Positions 11,155 to 23,400 of a stretch of DNA of 64,000 nt are shown here, piece by piece. Positions within the stretch are counted from its first letter, which is position 1; the number at the start of each line of letters is the position of its first letter. The position numbers and the translations under genes were made by a program. Source of the stretch: Immersiella caudata (Eukaryota > Ascomycota > Sordariomycetes > Sordariales > Lasiosphaeriaceae); contig JAULSU010000001.1 of the NCBI GenBank assembly GCA_030512335.1, positions 7,688,001-7,752,000 of the forward strand, in the 5' to 3' direction. A model generated the notes under the pieces. The model was not told where the DNA came from. It did no database searches and saw nothing but the letters and a program-made list of their open reading frames with translations.

Positions 11155-11892
11155 GGTTGCTGCTGTTCCGGAATGATACTGGAGACGAAGTTTGAATTTC
11201 TCCAGGTTTAGAAACTTGAGACGTACGACACTAATGAGGAGTTGCTGTCTTGCGTCATCGTTACGCATCGTAAGCCTCGGGTCGTCATTGCAAACTCTGG
11301 CCTGCATTGGTGAAAAGCCTCTTGCGGAGAGTTCAGGTCGACATGACCCCTCTTGGTGCTACCTACAAGTACAAGCTAGTTGTCCAATAGTTTTCCTTGT
11401 TCCGGAGACACAGCTCAGCCCTATTTGCTCTGCTTCGCAAAGTCGGGTACGGCACCCGGCATGAAGCCGGGTGCAGTACCTCAAAGGAAATCGGGAGGGT
11501 ACCCGAGACAAAGCCCCTTTTCTCTCATCCAATCACATAAAGGGTCTGCGCAGACTCTTAAACACACTGGCTTGGGCTCAACCATGTTAGGTTTAAGACA
11601 ATGTGTTTTATGAATGGACACAAGATGCAGACCACGATGCGCTGAAACGTGTGTAAAAGTTGACGGCGGAAAATGGGAGGAAAATCACCATTTTTCCCGG
11701 TTCCAACTCCTTTCGCGGCAAAAAAACGTTCTTCCGAAACAAGCATCGAGTGTTAGACCCACGACCTAGACTTCACACACGCGACCAAACAAAATAAATA
11801 CCGTCTAGATTGCCCTCCAGCACCCCCCAGGGGTTGTAGTCCTGAAAGACAAGAGCAAGCTGGCAGAAGAAAATGGGGGTATTGACGTGCCC
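11155..11892. other. Intergenic, no recognisable gene
   Basis: Contains short open frames only. It separates the SDR start from the damaged gene that follows. Confidence 0.45.
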
Positions 11893-13158
11893 ATGCTCGA
11901 ACATAACAATGTCATGGAGCCGGCCTTCGTCCAATGGCTTCCCTCTGCCACCCGGCACGTCACTTACTTTGACCTTCCCAACTCTCTGGACCTTCCCAAC
12001 TCTCTGGACCTTCCCAACTCTCTGGATATCCACCCTTGGATTCCTAAAAAAATTGTGGTAACAAAGTCTACCTCTGGGACTCAACTTGCCCCGACCTCGA
12101 CTTCATCATCGAGCTCGTCAACCCGAGCCCCGGCGATCCTCCCAACTTCAAGGCCTTGGCTAACGGTAGGGACGCAAGCGAGATAATGATCAACCTGTAT
12201 TCCAGATGTTAGCAGAACCCACCGCCCAGGGAGAAGAAATTCGACCGCAGCTACCTTTTCGACATCTTCCACTGCCACAATGGGCATGTAAAACTCCGTC
12301 GTGGGCAGGAACTGACTGGAACCAAGCTCGCCGCTCTCCTGGGGGGGATGCTCGACAGTTTTCTCTCCAAAGAGGCCAGAGACAATGTCATGGTCATCGA
12401 CCCGTTCATCACCTACTTGAAGCCATCTCTGATGTTCCTGCGCCAGCCCCTCAACGGAGAGCCATCATATCCCTGGCCGGATCGCTTCACAGGCGAGAGT
12501 GGCCACGACGTGGAATTCTTCGAGCGCCGTCTCAACGACGCCCGTTTGATTTCATCCAACTCACCGGACCGCCAAGAAATTCTTCACAATCCACTTCGTC
12601 AACCAGAACAACCCTGACGCGCAGTGGGGTGTCATCATCAGACACTCCAACACTGGTATGACCTTGCACTTTTGTACCAGCGACTATCGTTTCAGCGAGA
12701 TTGCTTTCCGTTGATCTTACGGCGAACGCCAGGACTTCCTTCGGGGAGAGCTTGAGATCCCTGCAGAGCCCTTCGCGGCGACTTACACTGACTACTACAG
12801 GTACGATGCCACGGGGACGCCTGGAACCAGCGGTCTCCACGTCATCGCACACGCCTTGGCTTTCTTCTCCTCCGGTGCCATTGGCTGGGGAAACATTCCC
12901 GCCTTCAAATGTAGCCGAAAGGATATGCGCGCCGAGGTGATGAAGTCTCTTCACTCGTTAATGGGGTTGAAAGAACCGGGCGTCGTTGACCGGAGAAAGC
13001 ACCAACGTGGCTGCCCAGAAGATTGTCCTGCGGGGATTTTGACGCAGATTAGCCCTGATCGTCTGGACGAGGTCATGGCGAGGGGGACTTTTTCGGGCCC
13101 GAAGCCTCCTTTCGGTGCCACGGAGCCTGCCGAGTACCAGCCCATTGATAAGCTTTGA
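11893..13158 (+). pseudogene. Multiply disrupted gene of unknown family
   Basis: Protein-like text can be followed through several frames: an N-terminal part to DIHPWIPKK, then (after a run of seven A at 12046-12052 that shifts frame) NKVYLWDSTCPDLDFIIELVN, an intron-like GTAGGG..AGCAG near 12168-12213, KKFDRSYLFDIFHCHNGHVKL, LSKEARDNVMVIDPFITYLK and FFERRLNDAR. A second shift near 12545-12570 leads to FFTIHFVNQNNPDAQWGVII. A TGA at 12712-12714 sits inside otherwise continuous coding text that ends with SGAIGWGNIPAFKC and stops at 13158. No family recognised. An 18-bp unit is repeated three times near the N-terminus. Splicing alone does not restore one frame, so it is called broken; an assembly problem is the alternative. 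Confidence 0.6.
11971..12024 (+). repeat. 18-bp unit, three perfect tandem copies
   Basis: Unit GACCTTCCCAACTCTCTG occurs three times without mismatch at 11971, 11989 and 12007. In the local reading frame it encodes DLPNSL three times. Perfect identity implies recent expansion by slippage or unequal exchange. Confidence 0.95.
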
Positions 13159-14075
13159 GCTTATCACCGTGAAATAAAATTTAGCTCCCAGGTGTCTTAG
13201 AGAGGTAGTGTCCTTGGGGGAGCAACAAGAAAGTAAAATTGAACATAATAAAACCCTACAGACCAGACCGTGCCATGACATCCCATTCAACACAGCTAAC
13301 TATCACCAGTGACAACATCCTCGCCTGTGATGCCCTCGCCAGTGACACCCTCGGACTGATCCTCGCTTCCAGCCGATGACTCCTCGGGATCGGCTTCCAA
13401 CCACTGCCTCTTGTGCAACCACATTTCTCTCACTGGCTCGAAACATCTCCCACCAAAGAGAAAAAACGTAGAAGAGTCGAAGATGGGCCAAGCTCACAGA
13501 AACACATCGAAATGTTCTCACCTTTCACACTCTTTTCCATTGATTGAATGAAACGTTTCCACAACATCCCCAAGCCGCTCTTTGCATCTGTCGAACCGTG
13601 ACGCAGCCCATGTACCTAGCCACATTCACGCCACAACGAAGATAGCCCGGCGTGACCAAGCTTTTGGCGCGAACTCCTCCTCCTCCTCCTCCTCCTCCTC
13701 TGTCTACCTAAATATTAAGGTTGCTTCAAAGGACCCTCCCTGGCGGCGTCGCCTAGTCCAAGAGGAGCCGGGTAAACGATTTTTAAGTTTATTATGCTCT
13801 GCGGTCCGTGTGGCTGCGCCGCTGGCTGCTACCCGGGTAATGGCAGTTCAACTGGTTACGGGAATCCTTAAGAGTCGGAGGATGCAACAAGACTGCCGGG
13901 ATGATGTATTTTTTTTTTTTTTTTTTTTTTTTTGGGTTTTAGTCATAGGTGGCACAAGACAAACACAAGCTTGCAACTCTTCCTCTCAAACAGCAAGCTC
14001 GACTCCACATCATAAAAACACCATACGCCAAGATATATCTTGTAATTCCCAATCAATCACCCTCAACACACCAAG
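13159..14075. other. Intergenic with TCC microsatellite and long T tract
   Basis: No gene recognised. It holds a TCC repeat at about 13675-13700 and 25 consecutive T at 13909-13933, about 145 bp before the next start codon. The T tract (or A tract on the other strand) may be a nucleosome-excluding promoter element of the secreted-protein gene; that role is inferred. Confidence 0.5.
13909..13933 (+). repeat. Homopolymer of 25 T
   Basis: Uninterrupted T run read directly from the sequence; its length may be imprecise because long homopolymers are error-prone. Confidence 0.9.
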
Positions 14076-14774
14076 ATGCTCGCCATCCTCTTCACCGCTG
14101 CGCTCGCGGCCGCCTCCGCCCTCGCCCCCCGGCCAAAAACTCCCCTCGATTACCCGCCCCGCGTCTCAGGCGCCGCCTTCACCCTCATCGCCAACGTCAC
14201 CTCCTCCCCGCCAAATCGCCTCTTCAACCCAAACAATTGGGCCCTTACCGCCGAGCGCGTCGGCGCCGGCCAGTACGCAATCGTCCTCTCCCCAACCGTC
14301 CCCGGAACCGTCCTCTTCCTAAATGGAACCGGCAGGGACATCTCCGCCTAAAACACCTCGATTATCACCCCTCCGATGAACACCTCTGCAGGTGTTGCAC
14401 CTCTAGACCTTCAGTTCCAGAGAGTGGGAAATCGCCTCGCCGAGCTACGTATAGGCTACGGGACGGGCGAAATTGGTATGGGAATCGGCATCGGGCTGCG
14501 CGATCCGTACGCGAAGCTGTTTCCGCCAGTGGGGATGCAGAGCGGGACGTTTATTGTTTGTCATGTAGAGAATCCTACGTATGGCAGGCCGGAGTATCCG
14601 GTTTATTGGGCGATTGAGGGGGTTTCCATTGTGGAGGAGAATTGTGAGGGGATTACTTTGCTGGCGCAGTGTGCGCCGTTGCCGGAGATTGTGGGAGAGC
14701 AGGAGTTGGGTATTGTGAAGGCGCCGGTGGCGTGTTATGAGGATGTCAAGGGCATTGATTGGAGTAAGTGGTAG
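14076..14774 (+). pseudogene. Secreted protein (resembles DUF7907 family) interrupted by one in-frame TAA
   Basis: ATG at 14076 opens a signal peptide (LAILFTAALAAASALA), then RVSGAAFTLIANVT, NNWALTAERVGAGQYAIVL and FLNGTGRDIS. A TAA at 14349-14351 interrupts. The same frame then runs on for 141 codons without another stop, with VGMQSGTFIVCHVEN, a GRPEYPVYW segment, CAPLPEIVG and the ending CYEDVKGIDWSKW. From memory the pattern (signal peptide, NNW..VGAG, late FxxC, closing Cys-Tyr-x-Asp-Val..Asp-Trp-Ser) matches small secreted proteins of the DUF7907 type. No splice sites flank the stop. CAA to TAA by a C-to-T change (RIP-type context) would explain it; sequencing error is the alternative. 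The two halves together are about 230 residues, normal family size. Confidence 0.65.
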
Positions 14775-14803
14775 GGCGAGGAGGGCGAGGAGGGCGAGGA
14801 GGG
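14774..14803 (+). repeat. 9-bp GGGCGAGGA tandem repeat
   Basis: About three copies of GGGCGAGGA directly after the TAG of the secreted-protein gene. Confidence 0.85.
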
Positions 14804-16453
14804 TTGGTGAGCTGTGAAAAGGAGTTGGTATCCACGAAGTGAGTTGATGCAGACACCGATATGACAAAGTCATGGTAATCATTATCCAATCAATGTATGG
14901 TCGGTGTACGTCAAACTTTGGCTCGGAATTTGATCAGTGCTAGGTCTTCCATGCGACCGGATCGGCTCGGTCGATCCGCTTCCCGGCTGCGAGTTGGCGT
15001 CAACTCGGCCCCTGAGAGGTTTTCTCGTGGTACCAAAGCTCGCGGACGAGGCTCACGACAGCAGAGGGTGTCGTCCGCAAGGCAGGACCAGGAGAGACAC
15101 GTGGAGAAAAAGCACAGAAAGTTCCCTCCGTGGCCAGCGACGCAGATGCCATGAGCCGGGGATGCCGCGGGATGGTAGAGCAACCGGCCCAAGTCTGCCC
15201 CGTCTCTACCCCCTGACCCCGTCAATCCCAGCCATCCATCTCGTCACACGACCATGAAGACTCCGGATAGTCCGCACATCCCTAGCCTCTGCCATTCCAT
15301 GCCCGGAGCCGACGAGGCTTTCCCAAGCTACGTCCGCACACGTCAGACTCCAAACTCCGTCGCCATCGCACTGGAGATTCGCCACCCCCATCACCGTCAG
15401 CCCGCCCCCTCAACCAGGCCCGCGGTTCACCTCCCACAACCGAGGAACTCACAAGGCATAGTCACACCACCCAGACTGCATCCTCCCCCAAATTCCCGCC
15501 GCAAACCCCGTGACCTGTCAACCCTGCATGCCATGTCTCAACCTGTCTCACTTCACAAACCTGCTCAACTCCGCAACCCCATATCCACCGTGCCACGCCC
15601 GCGGGCCGCAAAATCACCCATGGATGCCAAGCGCAACACCAACGCTCGGGAACGCCAAGTTCCGAAGGCGCGTGTCCGTGTCGTCCGCTGAGGGGGCATG
15701 CAGCCTCCCGGAATTGGAATTTGGCTGTGGGGAGCCCCAGCGTCGTACCGTGCAACCCAGCGGAGCGATGGCGATCGCCGTTTCCCTCCTGTGCGCTCGC
15801 TCTGTGCTGGTGTGATGTGGGTGAGATTGGGAGCGGGGCGCCGAGGAAGTCTCGGTTCTGCGTTAGGGCGGGCTCGAGGGGTGAGGGACGACGCACGAGG
15901 CCATCCCATCGCCATGGTCTGGGTTGTGGACACAAGGCTTGGAGGTGGACTTGGCGATGTGATGGGAGAGATTTCTGCCACACCATCATACCATCGTGCA
16001 GTGGGCCGCCGTGCGAGGGGGGTGTGCGTCTGGCGATGGCGTAGCGGTCGATCGTGGGTTTGTTTGGCGAGTGAACTGAGTGGGATGGTAGCTGGATGTT
16101 GATGACAGCGGAGGAAGATGAGTGGCAACCCATCGGGGGAGGAGTTGGGGTTGAGCTGGCAATCGGTCGATGGGTCTCTTGAGAGGGTCACACCAGGAAG
16201 GGGATTGAAGTCGGTACTTCGTCCTTCCGGGACGGAAACGGAGTCAGAGCGGAGACTTCGTGTCGCCATCAGCGAGAAATCGACTGGAGGATGAAAAGGC
16301 CGTAACTTTGGGACCGGCGATAAGAGGGGTAGGGATGGTAGACGCAGAAGTGAAGCTTAGAGGAGATTTCATCCTGCTCGCTGCCCCTGAGTGCCAAGGT
16401 GTCTGCTCACACTGTTAGCTCCCAATTTCTTTGTTAGGGGGGACCATTGACCA
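14804..16453. other. Long intergenic stretch with overlapping uninformative frames
   Basis: Several long open frames lie on both strands (for example 15254-15691 plus, 15565-16269 minus). They are Pro/Arg/Ser-rich, overlap each other and show no motif; GC-rich sequence alone can produce them. No gene is supported. Confidence 0.4.
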
Positions 16454-16459
16454 TATAAA
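16454..16459 (+). promoter_or_regulatory. TATA-like box of Clr5-domain gene
   Basis: TATAAA 53 bp before the ATG at 16512. It favours that ATG over one at 16476, which would leave almost no 5' UTR. Confidence 0.4.
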
Positions 16460-16511
16460 GAGTGCCCCAGACCTCATGGCCCAAGCGCTGAAGCGAGACG
16501 CAACACTCACC

Positions 16512-18105
16512 ATGAAATCCTCAAAGATTACGCCTCCCTCAAGTCCGGAAAGTGCTTCCAGCCTTTCCGTTCATCTCGCTTTACAAGCGAGCCCCCGGTC
16601 CGACTACTCCAGCTCACTCTCGCCTCCAACCTCGCCCTCATCCCACGACGACGATGTCTCCGAGCTCACATCGCAAGATCGACCGCTGGTTCCTACGAGC
16701 TCCGCCGACTGGGAAGCCAAGAAAGGCATCATCATGGAGCTGTACATGACCCAAAACTTGATCCTCAACGACGTCATCCAAATTATGCTCTCCGAGCACA
16801 AGTTCAAGGCCACGTACGGAGGCCCCCTCCCCCCTTCTAATTTCCGACGAGATGTTGACACCCAGCAGAGCCCGCATGTACAAAGGCCAGTTCGCAAAAT
16901 GGAGCTGGACCAAGTACAACAAATCCGGCAGCGGCGGCAAGTCCGCCAAGTCGAGAACCACAGGCCGAAAACGAGGAACCCCCTTGATCAGCGCCGACAG
17001 CCACATCACAAAGCGAGCAGCTTCCCGACGGGCCTCAACCGCAAACCATCACAACCCTCGAGCAAGCAACTCTTTCGAATTTCTTCTCTTCAACGAAGAT
17101 GACCTCGAGATGGAGATCGCGCTCAAAGCCTACTCCAACTACATCTCCCAGTGGTCCGAGCACGAAGCTCCCTGGCGAGAAGACGAGCGCTTCGAGGACC
17201 TTTCCGTGCTGCAAATGATGCGCACCGCGCTCGACCACCTCACCTGCAGCCAGATCCACGAAGGCGGGGACATGCTTCGGCGCGCCTTTCTGCAAGTCGA
17301 AGACGCCATCAGCAGCCAAGACAACATCGAGGCCATCTGGGATTGTTGCCTCGCCGTACCACAACTGATGCATAGCTCGGGGCATACGAGCATCCTGTAC
17401 ATCTTCACGCAGTATCTCTACCAGCTCACAAGCATCAAGATGCCGGGACATCCTCTTGCGGCTGTGGCGCGTCGCATCTTCCGGCTTGCGTCGCGCGGTG
17501 ATCAGCAGCAGCTCCAGCGGTACATCGAAGGGGGTTGGCGGCTTTGGGTGCAACTGGTGGGACGCCAGCGCGGTGAGCAGGACCACGTCACGATGCACCT
17601 CAAGCGCGGGTACGTGATATTGCAGTCGCCCGACCCTGCGATCATTGGGACCTTTCTCAGTGACTTTGCCCGGTCGTTGGAAGCATCTGTTGGGACGCGC
17701 GGCGCGACATGGACGACGAGCCGAATCCTAGAATTAGAGCGGCTGCTGGTGCGCATGTTCGTCCCGCTGTTCACGGCCAAAACAACGCTGCGGGCGGAGA
17801 CGATGTTGACCAACTTGCTGGAGCGCATCGAGACCAGCCCTGCCAACCATGGTGTGCCGGTGCATCAACGATCGTATCTTGATCGCTATCTCTTCTTCAG
17901 CGTCCACCACTTCCTGGCTGCGCTTGCGGACAGGAATGGTGACCAAATTAGGGCTGCATTCCATCGAAAGAGGAGTCTCGAGTCGCCAAGAGATGTGTTC
18001 TGGCTGCAGACTGCGACAGCGCTGGAGCATCACCTTCGCGCCGAGGGGAAGATTGAGGAAGCAGATGAGATTCAGTCAGAGATACAAAGTGCGTCTCTGG
18101 CTTGA
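16512..18105 (+). CDS. Clr5-domain protein
   Basis: Exons 16512..16813 and 16869..18105 give 512 residues. The 55-bp intron (GTACGG..AGCAG, TTCTAAT branch-like site) splits the domain; splicing joins HKFKAT to ARMYKGQFAKWSWTKYN. The Clr5 domain (about residues 67-117) shows WEAKKGIIMELYMTQNLILNDVIQIM and then the YKxxFxKWxWxK signature. Clr5 domains occur at the N-terminus of many fungal proteins, named after S. pombe Clr5, and are thought to act in the nucleus. The C-terminal 380 residues are predicted helical with TPR-like spacing but no family I can name. A Ser/Pro-rich leader precedes the domain. The acceptor could be three bases upstream, adding one residue. Confidence 0.83.
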
Positions 18106-19291
18106 ACTGGCAATGACTTCGGGTCGAACTAGACTTGTTCTCGTTGATTCCCCCCTCCTCAATGCAGGTATTGATAAGTCGGTTGATTTTGGATTGTACC
18201 TTTTTTCTTTTGTTTGTTTGTTTGTTTGGCGACATTCGTCATGTTCTTTTGCAACCTGGCGCACCGCAGGCTCCTGCCTCGGCCGGGGTAAGCTTGTGTG
18301 AACTGGTCGATGGAGAATCTTGCCTGGCAGGGCAGACTGATGGCGATGGTGAGTGGTGGTATTGAGCGTGATTTGGGTGGTGAGGCGGCTGGCTTGACTG
18401 TATGGTTTGGGTATCTGTGATTATGTATAGGAAGGGCAAAAGTGATTTTTGGTGTAGAATTAGACGCACTATTGCGGCATTGTCGTTGAGTTGCGAAAAG
18501 TTGCCTGGCAGAAAGCGAGTCCGATGAGGGGAATGTTCTGAGCCAGACAGACCGCATGCAACACAGCGGAATCCACCCCGACAAACCGGTACCCCGCTGG
18601 GATATTGAGCCCACGGATTGCCGAGAACCGAGAATCGCCGCGTTTCTTGAGAAGGACCCCAGCGACTCGTCCTCAATCCCCTGAGCCTCTGTTAGTCCCT
18701 GCGCGCTCCATTGACAACCGGAGGCCAACTGCGACAGCCCAGACCTAACACCGTAGAGTCTGTCTCTACGTGGCTGCCCGCTCGGCCACGTAGCGGAGTT
18801 TGGAAGCCTTAGGCCTTCACTCTCTCGGCGTGAGTGAGACATGCAGGCCCGGTCGAAATGCCAAGGCAGCAGTGGTCCCGATGCCCGCCAACCAATTTCT
18901 CACAAGGTGTTGTTTGCTGGCCCCTCGTCTCTCGAGTCCTAAATTTTGAGGCTCGATTGCAGGCAGAGCCACCCAGGAAGGTGGGGCTCTTTGACAGCTG
19001 ATGCGCACCTTCTCTGCTCCCAATGGTGGAGCATGACTTCCACCAGCATAGGGCACCAAGTGGCGGGATGCAATTGCCCAATGCTTCGCCCGTCGTTCGC
19101 TTGAGTTGAGACTTCAAGCCCAAGGCGCAAAGGCTTCCAGGTTGTACACAACTGTGCACAGGGACCGGAGTGTTCTTATAAGCACTTCTCGATTCCCAAG
19201 TCATGTTGCAACGTCCAACTGAACAGACATCCCGCGAGACTCCGTTGAAATTTTATTTCCAGTTCCTCTCCGACTACTAGGTCCGATCAAA
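18106..19291. other. Intergenic with TTTG microsatellite
   Basis: No gene recognised. A (TTTG)n run lies at about 18208-18228. A TTATAAGC TATA-like element near 19177 is about 115 bp before the next start. Confidence 0.45.
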
Positions 19292-20090
19292 ATGGCGCTC
19301 GCTCCCACCAAAGCGAACAAGTGAGTTGTCTATTGTTGAATTGCACTCTCGTGCGTGTAACGGCTAACGAGAAAACAGTGTAGAAACGATACTCAGAGAG
19401 CAAGAAGTGACTCTCAAACAACAGGATGTGACTGTCATACAGCAGGTCACTGTTGTCGAGGTTACCTCCTCAACCAACACCAACTTCATGGACACAATAC
19501 TCACGAGCGATGTGGCCTTTGCCTTTTACTACGTTTTGGACCACTTGAGCCACCGCCAGTGGTATTGGAGGTGGCCTCAATTCAGCGCATGGATCCCTAG
19601 CAGCTACTCCTTGCTGTTCTATGTGGGGGTGTTTCTGGTGTGCCGTTACCAACTCGGAGACTTTTCAAAGGCATTCATCGGTGTCCTGGTCGCCATGGGC
19701 TTGGTTACGTGGACGTGGAACTTGCTCTTGTCAGCGTGGTTCTACGTCAGCCAGCCCTTCTTCATCGCCCTCGGCATGACCAACCAGCCCAACCTCAAGG
19801 GGGACCCGGTTCGGAGAAGGATGCGCATGTATTTTGAAGTTTTTCGTCTTCTCTCGGTCTACTGCTGGCATAAAGGCTGGAAGGACCATGCTTGGATCAT
19901 CATTGTCGGAATGCTTCTCTTCTTGTGGACGGCACGTGCCACGGCCCTTTTCCTCCGAACGGTCATGTGGGCGTATGGTTTCGTCTTCCAATTTATTCAC
20001 CTTATCGTGCAGGCCGAGAGTGTCAAAGAAAGCAGCCAGACCATCGCATCTGGTCCGCAAGTGAGAGCAGTGGAGGAAGTAATGGAGTGA
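19292..20090 (+). CDS. Multi-pass membrane protein of unknown family
   Basis: Exons 19292..19320 and 19379..20090 give 246 residues. The 58-bp intron has GTGAGT, a GGCTAACG branch site and ACAG. After a polar 45-residue leader with Gln/Val/Thr repeats there are about four membrane segments: SYSLLFYVGVFLVC (about 86), FIGVLVAMGLVTWTWNLLL (about 109), WIIIVGMLLFLW (about 172) and a last one in TVMWAYGFVFQFIHLIV. A basic loop (VRRRMRMY) lies between the second pair. No family recognised. The short first exon followed immediately by an intron is well supported by splice signals. It precedes the NLR gene by 0.4 kb. Confidence 0.7.
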
Positions 20091-20493
20091 AAGGGGGGAT
20101 GTAGTTAGCATTTGAATAGACACAATCAGCCTCCTGTGGAGCGTCACGGTTTCTTAAGTGCCTGAGCCCGTCGGCAAATAACTTGGCACTTAAGCCAGCG
20201 GGCGACCTATGGTCAGTGGTGCTAGCATTGGGGAGGTACTAGAATTGGGCATATCGGTTTGCGATTGGCCAGTGGACGCCCATTGTTGCAGTCAGTGGCC
20301 GGCATGCGAAGGAACGGTGCCCAACGGCGAACCTGCCCAAGAGCCAAAACGTCGGTTTTCCTCTCAACTCGGAATTTCCACTCATTCATCATCACCGTTT
20401 CCAAGTCCAACTGTAATCTGCCAAACTCAGCACCCACATTCTCGGCATACCGCCGCGTTGCTTGTCTCGGACAATCTAAACAGTCTAGCCACG
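20091..20493. other. Intergenic, 5' region of the NLR gene
   Basis: 403 bp between the membrane-protein stop and the NLR start, both plus strand; no motif recognised. Confidence 0.45.
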
Positions 20494-23400
20494 ATGCAAA
20501 GACCGGAGACACCATTGGATCAGACGACTGGGTATGCCGATGTCAACCCGTCTTGTGTCACACCTTCATCTATGTTGCTGACGGAGAGCCCTAGAAGTGC
20601 GCCGCCTTGGGCAGTAGTGAAGACTATAGGAAATGTAGCGACAGGCGGCTCATTCCAGGTCAACGCACCCGTCGATGCCTTCCACTACCACAGCGAAGGC
20701 ATGTCTCCCTTTCCATCCTTGGCGAAACCCCCAGGGTTTGACCAATGGTGATATTGACGCTTTCTAAAATGGCAAGGCTGGGAAAAGGCAGACGACCGTT
20801 GTCTTGTGGCTCTGAATGGGCCTGCAGACGCGGACCCCCGAAGCGCCAAGATATTGATCGAGAAGACGGAAGGTGTCTCGATGGAGTCAGTGTACCGCTG
20901 GGTCCTGGAAACAGCCGCTTTCAAAGACTGGCATCGCGGTGATGCAGGGAGCGTTCTGTGGATCCGAGGGGATGCGGGAAAGGGCAAGACAATGCTACTC
21001 TGCGGCATCATCGACTTTATGGCCTCTCAGACGAAACTTGAGACCCCTGATGCCACAGAGCTTCTTGCCTATTATTTCTGTCGGGTGCCGTCAGGTAATG
21101 TCAATGCCACGAGCGTCTTGCGCGGCCTGATCTACCAGCTCGTTCGCCAGGAGCCGCGGCTCATCTCGTACGCGCGTAGAGAGTGGGACTCGAAGCGCGA
21201 GACCGCCTTCCAGAGCTGGACCGCCTTGTCAGCCATGTTTGAGGGCATGCTAAAAGATGCACAGTTGACCACCACGTATTTGGTTGTTGATGCGCTCGAC
21301 CTACTCGATACAGGGGGCGAGTGCGTGGGCGACTTGCGAGACTTCTTGAGGCTGATCGTCCAAGTATCGTCCGCCTGCCACCGCACCAAATGGCTCGTCT
21401 CAAGCCGCAACTCGTACGGTCTTGTTGAGCTGCTGGAAAGAGAGCGCGAAAGGATGGTGGAGTTGAGCCTTGAGAGGAACGCGAGCCATGTGTCAGCAGC
21501 GGTCGGCGTTTACATTCAGCATAGGGCACGGGAGCTCGCTGCACATCACGGCTCCGACGAAGGAGACGCGCTCCAGCGCCGTCTTGCTTCCAAGGCAGGC
21601 GAAACATTTCTGTGGGTGTCTTTTGTCTGCCGCGCGCTGAGCCTCGATGCCGCGACAGATCTGAAGACGAATCCACCGGCTCTCGATTCGCTGTACGAGT
21701 CGATGGTTCAGGCCATACGCGGGTCCAACATGGCGGATATGTGCGATCTCGTGCTCGAGATTGTCGCCGCCGCCTATCGGCCGCTTAACCTGCGGGAGCT
21801 GGAATCCTTGTTCAGGGCGGCCGGAGGTGCTGTCGCTGGAGGGATTAGCTCCAGATCGTGGATTGAGCTCATCAAGCGATGCGGGTCAATTCTCACCTTG
21901 CGAGACAGCTTCGTCTACTTCATCCACCCGTCCGCCAAAACCTTTTGGCTGCGCGCAAAACAAGCCGGGGGCGCTCGGGGCGCGCATCGCATGATTTGGA
22001 CGGCATCGATGCAGTTCCTATCCGACAAGCTACACCGCGGCATGTCCAAGGCTGAACTGGACACCCTGTGGTATCCTTGCGTCCACTGGGTCGATCATCT
22101 ATGCGATGGAGAGGATGGAAAGGCAGCTCTTGGAGAAGGCGGATTGGTCGATAAATTCTTGCGCAATTCTTTTTTGTTTTGGGTTGAGGCCCTCAGTCTT
22201 CTAGAGGAAGTCCCCGCTGGGATCCGTGCTCTCGAGAGACTTGCTGGCCTGTTCCAGGTGGGTCCTGCTTCTTCAACACGTCGTCCCTTCCCTCTCATCA
22301 GCGCCCATTGCTGACCCGATGGTTTGTAGCCGCAGGCGAGCAAGCTGTCCGTCCTAGTCCGAGATGCCCACCGGTTCCTGAAACACCACAAAGAGACGAT
22401 AGAGCAAAACAGCGACCAAGTTTACCGGTCGGCGCTTCTCTTTAGCCCGCCTCGTAGCGCCATCAAGACCCAATTCGCTACAGATGTACCTGACTGGGTT
22501 ACGATCAGGCCGGCCATGCAGAGCGGCTGGGATGCGGAATCGCTGACACTCCGGGGCCACAAGAGTCGTGTCAACTCGGTGGTCTTCTCGCACGACGGCA
22601 GCTTGATCGCATCAGCATCGGATGACAAGACAATCCAGATCTGGGATTCTACTACAGGTGCGCACCAACGAACCATCACCGGACACGGCGGCAAAGTCAG
22701 CTCAGTAGACTTTTCTCACCACAACAAGACCGTCCTCGCAACATCAAGCGACGGCTCCGCCAGGATTTGGGACGCTTCCTCTGGCTCGTGCCTGCGTACG
22801 CTGGAAGGCTCGAACAATGGAGCGGCCATCCGTTCCGGCGCGTTTTCCCATGACGGACGCTCAGCCGCCTTCGTGTCGGGTGGCAAGACCATCCTGCTCT
22901 GGGATCTCAACGTGCGAACGCTTCAGGGTCACAGCGAGCAAATCTCTGCGGTGGCCTGCTCGAACCAAGGCAATCTGATCGCGTCGTCTTCGGGCAATGG
23001 ATCGTCTCTTCTCATCCACGATGCCGCTACAGGCGAGCAATTGCAGCAGCTGAAAGGTCACACAGACAAAGTCAACTCGATTGCGTTCTCGCAAGACGAC
23101 AGGCTGGTCGTGACAGCATCGTTCGACGACACGGTCAGGATCTGGGACGTGGCAACAGGCGAGTGTCAGCAGACGCTTCAGGGCCACGATGGAACCGCAT
23201 ACGCTGCAGTCTTTTCCCCAGACGGTCGTTGGGTTGCTTCCGCATCAAACGACAAGATGACAAAGACGCTGGCTTCTGCTTTCCGTTGGATGTACCTGCT
23301 GACATCAGCCCCGAGCAAATACAGTGTCAAGATCTGGGATGTTACGACAGGCACATGCCAACATACGTGCGTGGGCCAACACGAGAGCGGTATCAACTCA

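Noticed and set aside
12657..12729. GTATGA..CCAG intron in the disrupted gene near 12.7 kb
   Set aside because: Joining puts the next exon in a frame that stops after eight codons, whereas direct reading continues for 140 codons past a single TGA.
15565..16269. 234-codon minus-strand open frame as a gene
   Set aside because: Arg/Pro/Ser-rich, overlapped by equal-length frames on both strands, no motif; typical of GC-rich noncoding DNA.
20704..20776. GT-AG alternatives for the first NLR intron (donors at 20703, 20736, 20748)
   Set aside because: All leave a two-base remainder that does not fit the NACHT frame; only the GC donor at 20699 closes it.
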